From positions 124,001 to 188,000 of the forward strand of contig NZ_JABRWP010000005.1 in assembly GCF_013249045.1 (NCBI RefSeq): a stretch of DNA of 64,000 nucleotides, given 5' to 3'. Positions 44,606-53,104 of the stretch are shown here, one piece after another. The notes under the pieces are model-generated. The model saw only the letters and a list, made by a program, of their open reading frames with translations. It was not told where the DNA came from and made no database searches. Source of the DNA: Winogradskyella eckloniae. GTDB lineage: Bacteria; Bacteroidota; Bacteroidia; Flavobacteriales; Flavobacteriaceae. Within the stretch, counting starts at the first letter, position 1. Each line of letters begins with the position of its first letter. A program made the translations under genes and the position numbers.

Positions 44606-46789
44606 TTAATAACAATCCATTCGCAGCTGATCGTTATTTTGAAACGTACTCAATGGTTTGTTTAATGTTTTTATTGTAATATTATTTAATACCTCTAAAA
44701 CGCAATTTTGCATTGCGATAGATCCACAAATCATAACGACACCTCCTGCCGATAAATGTCTAGCTATAAAGGTTTTATTTTGAGGTAGTATATCTTGTAC
44801 ATATATCTTTTCCGCTTGCTCTTGTGAATATGAAACATAGAGTTGGGCTAGTTTACCATCATTTAAGTAATCGGTATATAAGTTTAGGGATGCCTTAGTG
44901 CGTCCACCCCAAAATAGATGTATATTATTCTGGTTTTGATGTTCTTGAATCATGCCTAAGAATGGCGCAATACCTGTTCCGTTTGCAATTAATACAACAT
45001 CTTTAGTTGCCTTTGGTAAATGAAAATCTTGATTGGGCTCAATAGTCGCAGTAATTAAATCTGATGGAAGTAATTGACTAAAATAGGTAGAACACACACC
45101 TTTATCATGTTTTTTAATACTAAGCAGAATATCATTTCCTATTTGGGCTATGGAATATTGTCTTGCTGCTTCGTCCGTATTTGGTCTAAACGCTAATAAA
45201 TCGCCAGACTGAAATTTAATATGCTTCAATGGTTTGAGTTGAATTAAAAACGTATTATCCACATTTAATGCAGTGCGCTTTACAACTTCAAATTGTCTGG
45301 TATATTTTGAACTATGTTTTTCAACGGGTTGTTTAATTTTTAGTTGACTATTATTAATTGTATTCCATTGAGAAACCCAATTATTAAAGGCTTCAAACGA
45401 CTGATTATTAATTTTAACAAGCTCAAGTGTTCTATTGAAGCTTTTATGCTTAAGCAATAAGTCATCTATCACTTCGGCATATTTACAATAAGCTGGATAC
45501 AACAAAGATCCGAAACCTACAACAGCGTAATCGATTACCTTGTTTTGAGATGTGCTTTCTAATAATTTTTCAAATTTATTAGCATTAATTGGAGCTTCGC
45601 CTTCACCATAGGTCGATGTAAAAATTGTTAATTGTTCTGCATTATTGTACGCTGTATAATTATTTAAATCTGAAATAAAAGCCGTTTTGCCGTCTGCCAA
45701 TAACGCTTTGTAAAAGAGGTTGGCTAATTTGTAGGTACTACCTGTTTCTGAACCGACTAGAATAATATGCTCTGCTTCCTCTTTTGTGTATTTGTTTTTA
45801 ACTTTTTCTGCTGTTTTTCGACGTTTTAAAGTCATAGCGAAACCAGAATATATAAAGAATAGCAACGCTACACTCACCAAGAATAAGACTATGGACCACC
45901 ATATGGAACTTTGACCAGTATGCAAAAACAAACTCCAGTCTGATAATATCTTGACTATTGGATAAACTTGCTCACTAACGACTATTCCATTAAACTGATT
46001 AACTAAAAGTTCTTTATCCTTTAATTTTAAAAAGAAGTAATCTTCGATATCATCTGAAAATGGAAACTCTAAACTTTCAACTTCTGAAATTTTTAACGCA
46101 TTGAATAGTTCAAAATCTGAAATATGCATACGATCAACGGTTCCTAATTCAGCATCAGGATAGGTATGTGATATGTTTGTTTCTGGTAATAATGAAAACT
46201 TTTCAAGCGACAAATAAACACCAGTAAGTGCAACAATAATGACCGGAATTAATAACCAACGTCCTATGATGACGTGGTAATATTGTTCGAAATTTTCGTT
46301 TATAATTTTCGAAAAAAAGCGCATTATTCCACCTTGTCTTCTCGCTATTAACACCATGCCTGTTAAGGCCATGAGAATTAAGAAGAACGATACTAAACCA
46401 ACAATAAAACGGCCAGTAGATTTTAAAAATAAGGAACGATGTAAATTGGTAGTGAATCTAAATATTGGTGCTTTTTCAATGCGTTCACCAAGCTTTTCTC
46501 CTGTTTCTGGATTAATGTAAAACGTTTCGTTATGACCTTCTTTTGTAATTACAGAAGCTACAACAAAATCATTTTCATCGGTTGCAATGGTAATAATTTC
46601 GTCATAGCGTTCTGATAGACTACTAATAGTCGTACTTAAAGATGTATTGCTATTAATCTTATAAGGTTGTAGCTGGTTAGAAATAGGCTCAAAAGCCAAA
46701 ATTGCACCAGTTACTGAAGCTAAAATTATAAAAAGTGAAGACACTAAAGCCAACATAAGATGACTAAATCTCCAAATAGAAATGGTCAT
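44606..46789 (-). CDS. PepSY-TM / flavodoxin / NADPH reductase fusion, ferric reductase-like
   Basis: A 727-residue protein joining a membrane part to a sulfite-reductase-like flavoprotein. Membrane helices are at about 10-33, 127-149, 175-196 and 296-318, with periplasmic PepSY segments between them. His10, His117, His172 and His290 near the helix ends could bind heme. A flavodoxin domain (FMN) spans about 340-480 (GSETGST 346-352, TSTYGEGEAP 391-400); the reductase follows with FAD site RQYSIA (543-548) and NADPH site ANGTGIAPF (602-610). It ends in an aromatic residue, as in ferredoxin reductases. It probably carries electrons from NADPH across the inner membrane for iron reduction. Confidence 0.9.
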   Translation of the reverse strand: MTISIWRFSHLMLALVSSLFIILASVTGAILAFEPISNQLQPYKINSNTSLSTTISSLSERYDEIITIATDENDFVVASVITKEGHNETFYINPETGEKLGERIEKAPIFRFTTNLHRSLFLKSTGRFIVGLVSFFLILMALTGMVLIARRQGGIMRFFSKIINENFEQYYHVIIGRWLLIPVIIVALTGVYLSLEKFSLLPETNISHTYPDAELGTVDRMHISDFELFNALKISEVESLEFPFSDDIEDYFFLKLKDKELLVNQFNGIVVSEQVYPIVKILSDWSLFLHTGQSSIWWSIVLFLVSVALLFFIYSGFAMTLKRRKTAEKVKNKYTKEEAEHIILVGSETGSTYKLANLFYKALLADGKTAFISDLNNYTAYNNAEQLTIFTSTYGEGEAPINANKFEKLLESTSQNKVIDYAVVGFGSLLYPAYCKYAEVIDDLLLKHKSFNRTLELVKINNQSFEAFNNWVSQWNTINNSQLKIKQPVEKHSSKYTRQFEVVKRTALNVDNTFLIQLKPLKHIKFQSGDLLAFRPNTDEAARQYSIAQIGNDILLSIKKHDKGVCSTYFSQLLPSDLITATIEPNQDFHLPKATKDVVLIANGTGIAPFLGMIQEHQNQNNIHLFWGGRTKASLNLYTDYLNDGKLAQLYVSYSQEQAEKIYVQDILPQNKTFIARHLSAGGVVMICGSIAMQNCVLEVLNNITIKTLNKPLSTFQNNDQLRMDCY

Positions 46790-46800
46790 TTCATTGGATT

Positions 46801-47286
46801 TTATTGAGCCATTAAACGTATATATCTAATAAAGCCTTTGCCTTCTACTTTACTTTTTACACTTGCTGAAGTTAATTCTAATTCCACATCACTTTCGTAA
46901 TATTCTTGATCTTCAACAGCCGTTTCAAATCTTAATTTATAACCTTTATCAATTTTATCGTTATCAATTTCTATAACGCTAATAGCACGTTCACCACCAC
47001 TAATAGTTGCTCCTGTAATAGCATCAATATTAGGTCTACGTTTACCGTAAAATTGCCACCAAGATTCTACTGTATTATACCACTCATCATCATCACCTTT
47101 TACATTTAAGGTTTCTACATATTCACCTTCTGGATTTAATAAAGAAATTACAATATAAGCGCCTTCTCCAGTATAATTTGTCATTTGAATCATGCATTTG
47201 TATTTGCTAGATTCTGTAAAATTTGTAAAGGATACCAATCCTAATACAAGAATAGATAATAAGGTTATTAATTTTATTTTTTTCAT
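46801..47286 (-). CDS. DUF2271 periplasmic protein with a flavinylation-type motif
   Basis: A 161-residue exported protein: signal peptide 1-21 and one beta-rich DUF2271 domain. Residues 88-96 read DAITGATIS, which fits the Dxx(S/T)GAT sequence that ApbE uses to attach FMN covalently to a threonine (here Thr94). If it holds FMN, it could accept electrons from the PepSY reductase 11 bases downstream and reduce ferric iron or heme in the periplasm. The motif is seen; the flavin is inference. No apbE gene is in the window. Confidence 0.85.
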   Translation of the reverse strand: MKKIKLITLLSILVLGLVSFTNFTESSKYKCMIQMTNYTGEGAYIVISLLNPEGEYVETLNVKGDDDEWYNTVESWWQFYGKRRPNIDAITGATISGGERAISVIEIDNDKIDKGYKLRFETAVEDQEYYESDVELELTSASVKSKVEGKGFIRYIRLMAQ

Positions 47287-47298
47287 CTTTAAAAGTTG

Positions 47299-48777
47299 TT
47301 ATTTTAAAAATTCAATTGAAACTTTTTGCTTTGAAAGTAATTCGTTTTCTTGAGCCAAATCATAGGCAGATTCTTCAAAATCTGTAGTTACTTTTTTATC
47401 TGCGCCTTGTGCTATTAAAAATTTAAGAATAGCATCATCTTTAGCTTTCATTGCTGCTAAATGTAATGCTGTATTGCCTTCACTATTTTTAGCATTGATA
47501 TCTTGCTTCATTTCTGTTGCCAACTTTAACAACTCTAAACTGTTTTTTTCAACCGCTAAATGATACCAAGTATTTCCTGATTTTTGCACTGTAGACAAAT
47601 CAATATTTCTACGTTTTAGTAATGCCAGCTTTTCAGAAAATTGGGCCTTATTTCTGCTTGAATAAGAATTGATTAAGTAATAGGTTAAATCGTTTCCTTT
47701 TTCATCAATGACTGAGGTATCAGCACCATTATTAAGTAAAAATTCTACAACATCAGCATCATTTCCACCAACTGCTAACGATAAAGCAGATTGACCTTTT
47801 TTGTTTTTTAAATTTACCTCCTTTAAATATTGAGATAACGACTTTACTATAGTTAAATTATTTCTTGAAGCCGCATTCATAAATGCAGAATTACCACGAT
47901 TATCTGTAGCGAAAACATCGACACCTTTTTCTATAAAATGGTTAATTACCGTTTCATCTTTACTACTTGACGCTAAAATGTGTAATGGGTTAATGCCATC
48001 ATTATTTGAAACATTAGGATTTAAGCCAACACTTTCAAGATATTTATAAACCTCAATTCCATTAGATGTTCCTCGTGTGCCAGTTGCTGCAAATAAAAAG
48101 GCTTGGTCTGTGCCTTTTAGCCCTTTTTCTATAAGTGATTTCATTAATTCTATATTGCCAGCTTTCGCCACATAATTAAAGATGCCGTTGTCATCGTTAT
48201 CTACACTTTTAATATCTAATCCTTGTGACTGAAAATAGCTTATTAATTTAAAATCCGTATCCTTTGGCGCACCTAATAATAAGGCATTAGCGCCATTGGG
48301 ATTTTTCTTTTTAATAAGATCTGGATTCTTATTTAAAATGAGGTCATAAACTTTAGTGTTGGCTTGGCCTGCTCCTGCTGCAAAATTGATAATTGTACTG
48401 CCTTTATCGTCTGTAAGATCAGTTTTAGCACCATTTTCTAATAAGTATGCTACAATTTCAGTATTGCCTTTATAGGCAGCCCAAAAAATGTAAGTTCTAC
48501 CATCGTGCGTTAGTTTATTTACATCATTTCCTTTTTGTGACATTAAATAAACAATAGACTTAAACGGTGCATTTTGTAAAATAGCATATACAACACCATC
48601 AAAATTATTGTTATTGGCTTCAGATGGATTATTGCCTTCCTTAATCTTTTTCTCTAAGATTTCAACACTTGGTTTAGAGTCCCAAAATTCTCTGTGTAAA
48701 AAAACATTACTTTGAGAAAACGCTTGAAAACTTAAGGCGAATACTAAAACGGCTAAATAGGTTTTTAAATGCTTCAT
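47299..48777 (-). CDS. Secreted ankyrin-repeat protein
   Basis: A 492-residue exported protein with signal peptide 1-21 (ending FQAFSQ). About 12 ankyrin repeats run from about residue 70 to 490 (for example DGRTYIFWAAYKGNTEIVAYLLENG, written here in part; NTALHLAAMKAKDDAILKFL near the end). It is probably a periplasmic protein-binding scaffold. It lies between DUF6607 and DUF2271 genes in the iron-island operon with gaps of 1 and 12 bases. Ankyrin proteins are usual in the cytoplasm; the export signal here is unusual but clear. Confidence 0.88.
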   Translation of the reverse strand: MKHLKTYLAVLVFALSFQAFSQSNVFLHREFWDSKPSVEILEKKIKEGNNPSEANNNNFDGVVYAILQNAPFKSIVYLMSQKGNDVNKLTHDGRTYIFWAAYKGNTEIVAYLLENGAKTDLTDDKGSTIINFAAGAGQANTKVYDLILNKNPDLIKKKNPNGANALLLGAPKDTDFKLISYFQSQGLDIKSVDNDDNGIFNYVAKAGNIELMKSLIEKGLKGTDQAFLFAATGTRGTSNGIEVYKYLESVGLNPNVSNNDGINPLHILASSSKDETVINHFIEKGVDVFATDNRGNSAFMNAASRNNLTIVKSLSQYLKEVNLKNKKGQSALSLAVGGNDADVVEFLLNNGADTSVIDEKGNDLTYYLINSYSSRNKAQFSEKLALLKRRNIDLSTVQKSGNTWYHLAVEKNSLELLKLATEMKQDINAKNSEGNTALHLAAMKAKDDAILKFLIAQGADKKVTTDFEESAYDLAQENELLSKQKVSIEFLK

Positions 48778-48778
48778 A

Positions 48779-49681
48779 TTATTTTTTTACAAACGACTCT
48801 ATAGTAGTCTCAATTTCTTTTTGCTCTACAACGGCATCATCAAACAAATGCTTATATAAAGGCTTGTTATCTACTTTAGTTTCTAATACTAAATCTTTAT
48901 TTCTTCCGTAAACCTCATCCCATTTACTTCTCACTAAAGCCCATTTGTCTTGATGTTCTTTCCACCAGTCTTGTGCTGCTTGGCATCTGCTGTCATCCAC
49001 TTTTACATAGGTATTATACCCCTTTTCTTTGGCTAAAACAACATCGTCTTTTCCTTCTTCTCTTATTATTTTAGAATTATCTTGGTCATGTAACCAACCG
49101 TATTTAGTGATTTCTTGTCGGTTACCTCTCAAGGTCACATTATAATCGCTACGTTTTGTATACTCTCTTCTAGGTAAAGGTGCTGTAGTTTCGTTTTCCC
49201 AATAGCTTTTACCATCTACATGTACCCAAGTTGAAGACCCTTCGTAACGTGGACTGTCATCTACTTGATATACTTTTTGTGTCCATTGTCCTTTAACCTC
49301 GTCTTTAGATTTATTTTCAAACACCCATTCGTTATCGCCATTATACATATAGAAATCTTTGTTTTCAAACAACCAATCTTGTCTCCAATGCTTTATTATC
49401 ATTGGTTGGTCTGGTCGTCCTACCTGCAATAAATGCTGAATAGAAATTTTATCATCGGCATCAGTTACTAATTGTGCCCACTCTAATCCTTTGTCTACTT
49501 TAGTTTTTGAAGGTCTATATAAAGAATCTTCACTATAAGAAAAGGTTTCGGCAAAATTAAAGGTGACTTCATAACAACCACACATCTCTTTAATAGCTTC
49601 TTGATCTTGTGATTTCTTTTTTTGCGCATTAATACTAAAAGTAAGTGCTAATACTAAGGTTAAAATTACAGTGCTTTTCAT
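48779..49681 (-). CDS. DUF6607 secreted protein
   Basis: A 300-residue exported protein with signal peptide 1-19 (ending SINAQ). The body is rich in Trp and aromatic residues with a repeated strand pattern (MIIKHWRQDWLFENKD, WVHVDGKSYWENET) that suggests a beta-barrel or lipocalin-like fold. It matches what is called DUF6607 in flavobacteria, found next to TonB receptors for heme/iron; the function is unknown. It is the first gene of the minus-strand operon ending with DUF6686 and shares an upstream region and one 23-bp box with the divergent receptor gene. Confidence 0.82.
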   Translation of the reverse strand: MKSTVILTLVLALTFSINAQKKKSQDQEAIKEMCGCYEVTFNFAETFSYSEDSLYRPSKTKVDKGLEWAQLVTDADDKISIQHLLQVGRPDQPMIIKHWRQDWLFENKDFYMYNGDNEWVFENKSKDEVKGQWTQKVYQVDDSPRYEGSSTWVHVDGKSYWENETTAPLPRREYTKRSDYNVTLRGNRQEITKYGWLHDQDNSKIIREEGKDDVVLAKEKGYNTYVKVDDSRCQAAQDWWKEHQDKWALVRSKWDEVYGRNKDLVLETKVDNKPLYKHLFDDAVVEQKEIETTIESFVKK

Positions 49682-49733
49682 TTTATCTAATTTACTTTTT
49701 GTGTTTGAAAAAAAATTTAAAAAAAACTTATTC

Positions 49734-49756
49734 TTATTTAGAACGAATTAAAATAA
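49734..49756 (+). promoter_or_regulatory. 23-bp iron-island box, copy C
   Basis: TTATTTAGA, eight bases, AAATAA; 7 of 11 arm positions match. It lies between the divergent DUF6607 and TonB receptor operons. It ends five bases before the receptor's -7 element and so covers its -33 region, a position typical for a repressor. Confidence 0.75.
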
Positions 49757-49761
49757 GATTA

Positions 49762-49769
49762 TATATTTG
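49762..49769 (+). promoter_or_regulatory. -7 element TATATTTG of the heme-receptor operon
   Basis: An exact TAnnTTTG match, 17 bases upstream of the ATG at 49787. The -33 region is inside the 23-bp box. Confidence 0.6.
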
Positions 49770-49786
49770 CGACAAATTTAACTAGA

Positions 49787-51925
49787 ATGAGTCTAAATAA
49801 AAATAAAATTACAATTTATTTTTTTCTTTTTTTCTTTTCGTTCGCAATTGCTCAAGAAAGAACGGCTGCTGTTGATAGCACCAAAACAGAATCATTAGAC
49901 GAGGTAGTTGTCACAGGGCAAATCAACCCTACTTCTATTAAAAAATCTGTACATAATGTCATTGTTATAAACAGGAAACAAATTGAACAAGTTGCTGCCA
50001 ATAATCTTGCAGATTTACTCAACTTTAATCTTAACCTTAATATTATCCCGAATGCTCAAACAGGTCGTTCTACGATTTCATTTTTTGGTTTAGACTCACA
50101 ATACTTCAATATATTAATTGATAACATACCAATGGTTAGTGATAATGGATTTGGTAACAATATAGATTTAACCCAAATTAATCTCGATAATATAGAACGA
50201 ATAGAGATTGTAGAAGGTGCAATGGGTGTGGAGTATGGTGCCAATGCGGTCTCTGGTGTTATTAATATTATCACTAAAAAATCTATAGATAACGATTGGC
50301 GCATACAAGCTTATGTACAAGAAGAAACCGTTAGCGATGAATATGCTTGGTTTGATAAAGGTAGACATATACAAGCCTTAAGTATTACCCACAATATCAA
50401 CGATAAATGGATGGCAAAAATTGGAGCTAATCGCAATGATTTTGCCGGATTCTTAAATAACAGAGAAGGTGAAAATTATTATCAAAACGATGGTCTTAGA
50501 GGTTATGAATGGCTTCCTAAAGAACAATTAACCACAAATGCCTTAATAAATTATAAAGGAAATAATTTTAGACTCGTTTATAAATTTGAATACTTTAATG
50601 AAAACATAAACTTTTACGATGCCTCAGTAAGAGCCAATATAGACACCGAAAGCCAAACTAGTAATCCTTCTGCTACAGACAAGATTTACACTACCAATAG
50701 GTTTGTAAACAACCTTAATATCAATGGTAAACTGAACTCTGGCGCTAACTATAATGCCTCAATTTCTTATCAACAACAAGAGCGCGATTTAAATGAATTT
50801 AATTACTATATTTTAAGTAGAGAACGTAGTAATGAAACAGATGAAACCTATCAATCTAGTAAAGTTTTATTCTCCAAAGGAACCATTGGAAATTTAGTAA
50901 AGAGCGACAGTTATAATTTTCAATTAGGTTATGAAGCACGTTACATGGAAGGCTTTGATACACAAGCCTCAGGAAGCATCACACAACAAGATAAAACAAA
51001 TACCCAAACTAATTTAGCGGTCTTTACAACGTCTGAGTTTAACTTAACTGAAAACTTCTCACTACGTCCTGGCTTTAGATATGAATATAATACGCTTTTC
51101 GATTCTAAATTCTTAGCCTCATTAAGCGCAAGATATCTCATGAATAAAGGTTTTGAACTCCGAGGAAACGTTGGCACTTCTTACAGAGTGCCCAATTTTG
51201 AAGAGCTCTATTATTACTTTGTAGACTCTAACCATGACGTGCAAGGGAATGAAGATTTAAACCCAGAAAATGGCTATTCTGCATTTTTAAATTTAAAGAA
51301 AAAAAGCTGGTTTAACAACTCATCCTTAACCAATAATTTAAAAGTTAGCTATTTAGATGTTTCAGATAAAATTGATCTCGCTGTTGTTAACACAACACCA
51401 TTACAATATCAATTTATTAATATAGACAAATATAAATTATTAGGTTTTACCTTAGAAAACACTTTACAAAGGGAAAACGTCTCATTTAATTTAGGTGCAA
51501 CCCTTCAAGGTATTTCTAGAATTAATAATAGTGAGACTAATAGTAATGATGATTTTTTATACAATCTTCAGCTTAACACAAGTGCATCCTACTATGTAGA
51601 ACCATGGAAAACTAGCTTTACGCTACTTTTAAAATACAATGGAGCACAAGAACAGTATTATGCTTCTGGCACAGACACAGATGGCAATTCTACATTTACT
51701 TTGGCAAAAACTGATGCCTATAGTTGGGTAGATACCTCTATAAAAAAATCCTTTTTTGAAAACAAAATAGATCTCACATTTGGTGCGCGCAACCTTTTTG
51801 ATGTAACTAATGTCAACGTGAGCAATTCTGCAACAGGTGGCACTCACAGCACAACCAATAGTTCACTACTATTAGGCTATGGTCGTTCTTTTTATCTCAA
51901 ATTATTATATAATCTTAATTTTTAA
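49787..51925 (+). CDS. TonB-dependent receptor of the heme/HmuY operon
   Basis: A 712-residue outer-membrane receptor with a signal peptide of about 22 residues, a short TonB box region (ESLDEVVVTGQ at about 34-44), plug at about 50-170 (NILIDNIPMVSD, IEIVEGAMGVEYGANAVSG), and barrel to a final aromatic strand (FYLKLLYNLNF). It lacks the carboxypeptidase-like N-domain of the other two receptors here. The HmuY gene 12 bases downstream and the 23-bp box suggest that it takes up heme, like HmuR in Porphyromonas; no His ligand pair could be assigned with certainty. Confidence 0.88.
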   Translation: MSLNKNKITIYFFLFFFSFAIAQERTAAVDSTKTESLDEVVVTGQINPTSIKKSVHNVIVINRKQIEQVAANNLADLLNFNLNLNIIPNAQTGRSTISFFGLDSQYFNILIDNIPMVSDNGFGNNIDLTQINLDNIERIEIVEGAMGVEYGANAVSGVINIITKKSIDNDWRIQAYVQEETVSDEYAWFDKGRHIQALSITHNINDKWMAKIGANRNDFAGFLNNREGENYYQNDGLRGYEWLPKEQLTTNALINYKGNNFRLVYKFEYFNENINFYDASVRANIDTESQTSNPSATDKIYTTNRFVNNLNINGKLNSGANYNASISYQQQERDLNEFNYYILSRERSNETDETYQSSKVLFSKGTIGNLVKSDSYNFQLGYEARYMEGFDTQASGSITQQDKTNTQTNLAVFTTSEFNLTENFSLRPGFRYEYNTLFDSKFLASLSARYLMNKGFELRGNVGTSYRVPNFEELYYYFVDSNHDVQGNEDLNPENGYSAFLNLKKKSWFNNSSLTNNLKVSYLDVSDKIDLAVVNTTPLQYQFINIDKYKLLGFTLENTLQRENVSFNLGATLQGISRINNSETNSNDDFLYNLQLNTSASYYVEPWKTSFTLLLKYNGAQEQYYASGTDTDGNSTFTLAKTDAYSWVDTSIKKSFFENKIDLTFGARNLFDVTNVNVSNSATGGTHSTTNSSLLLGYGRSFYLKLLYNLNF

Positions 51926-51937
51926 ACACTAACACAT

Positions 51938-53020
51938 ATGAAACATAATTTTTTAAAACTCGTACTTTGCTTTGGTATTATTGCTTTTAATAGCTGTAGT
52001 AGCGATGACGACACTTCTGGACCAATCTCCATTGTTATAGAAGGCGCAGAAGTTACTCCAGATGTTGGAGGTTCTAATGAAGAAAACCAAGTATATATTG
52101 ACTTAAGTACAAATACTTCAACAGCTGTACAAAGAGACTCTTGGGATTTAGGATTTTACTCTGGATCAGATTTTAGAGTTGCCATTAACGGTTCTATTTA
52201 TATGGCGACCGCAGAATTATCATCTACAGATATCGATGCCATCAATTCTTCAACGACTGAAGTACAAGATCTACAACCACAAGTTGCAATCGGTACTTTT
52301 GACGCTGATAACATGGAATTTATTGATGCACCATATGGTCAAATTACAGAAACTGCAATTGAGGCTATTTCGTCTACAGAAGCAGAAAACCCAGTCTATT
52401 TAGTGAATTTAGGCTATGAAGTGGGTACAGAAGAAGCTGCTACAGGTAGCGTTGCCGTTGCAGGTGATGCAAGAGGATGGAAAAAAATTAGAGTTCTACG
52501 CGATGGTAATGATTACGTTCTTCAATATGCTGATTTAGATGATACCACACACCAAGAAGTTACTATTTCTAAAAACAGCACGTATAATTTTACCTTCTTT
52601 AGTTTTAATACGGAAACTGAAGTAAGCGTTGAACCTGAAAAATCAGAATGGGATTTAAACTTTACTGTGTTTACCAACGAAATTGAAGGTTATGGTTCTT
52701 ATGGTTATTCAGATTTCGTAGTCACTAACACCAAAGGTGGTGCAGTTTCTTATAAAATTGATACTGAAACTGAAGCTTACACCTACGAAGATTTTACACT
52801 AACTGATGCCCTATCAATTGCTTTTGATAATGACCAAAGAAACATTGGTAGTTCTTGGAGAGTTGGTGGTGGACCAAGTAGTTCTCCTGCATTAATAGAT
52901 ACCGTATTTTATATCGTAAATGATACTTCAGGAAACTATTACAAATTACAATTTATAGCTATGTATAGTGACGATGGTGAACGTGGTCACCCAAAATTTG
53001 TTTATAGCTTACTACAATAA
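51938..53020 (+). CDS. HmuY-family heme-binding lipoprotein
   Basis: A 360-residue lipoprotein with lipid Cys at 20 (AFNSC, then SSDDD). The HmuY domain occupies about 45-360: YIDLSTNTSTAVQRDSWDLGF near 51-71, a beta-rich centre, and a final block YYKLQFIAMYSDDGERGHPKF that is typical of the family. HmuY proteins capture heme at the cell surface and pass it to a TonB receptor; the receptor gene is 12 bases upstream. The Asp-rich tract after the Cys suggests surface exposure. A terminator follows directly. Confidence 0.88.
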   Translation: MKHNFLKLVLCFGIIAFNSCSSDDDTSGPISIVIEGAEVTPDVGGSNEENQVYIDLSTNTSTAVQRDSWDLGFYSGSDFRVAINGSIYMATAELSSTDIDAINSSTTEVQDLQPQVAIGTFDADNMEFIDAPYGQITETAIEAISSTEAENPVYLVNLGYEVGTEEAATGSVAVAGDARGWKKIRVLRDGNDYVLQYADLDDTTHQEVTISKNSTYNFTFFSFNTETEVSVEPEKSEWDLNFTVFTNEIEGYGSYGYSDFVVTNTKGGAVSYKIDTETEAYTYEDFTLTDALSIAFDNDQRNIGSSWRVGGGPSSSPALIDTVFYIVNDTSGNYYKLQFIAMYSDDGERGHPKFVYSLLQ

Positions 53021-53031
53021 AAACAACAACT

Positions 53032-53061
53032 AAAAAGGAGTAGTGCTCTACTCCTTTTTTT
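53032..53061 (+). terminator. Terminator after the HmuY gene
   Basis: AAAAAGGAGTAG / CTACTCCTTTTT, a 12-bp stem around TGCT with a seven-T tail. It separates HmuY from its paralogue, which must rely on read-through or an unseen promoter. Confidence 0.88.
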
Positions 53062-53104
53062 ACCAATGAAGTCAAACATTAGAATCATTTTAAATAACAA
53101 ACCA

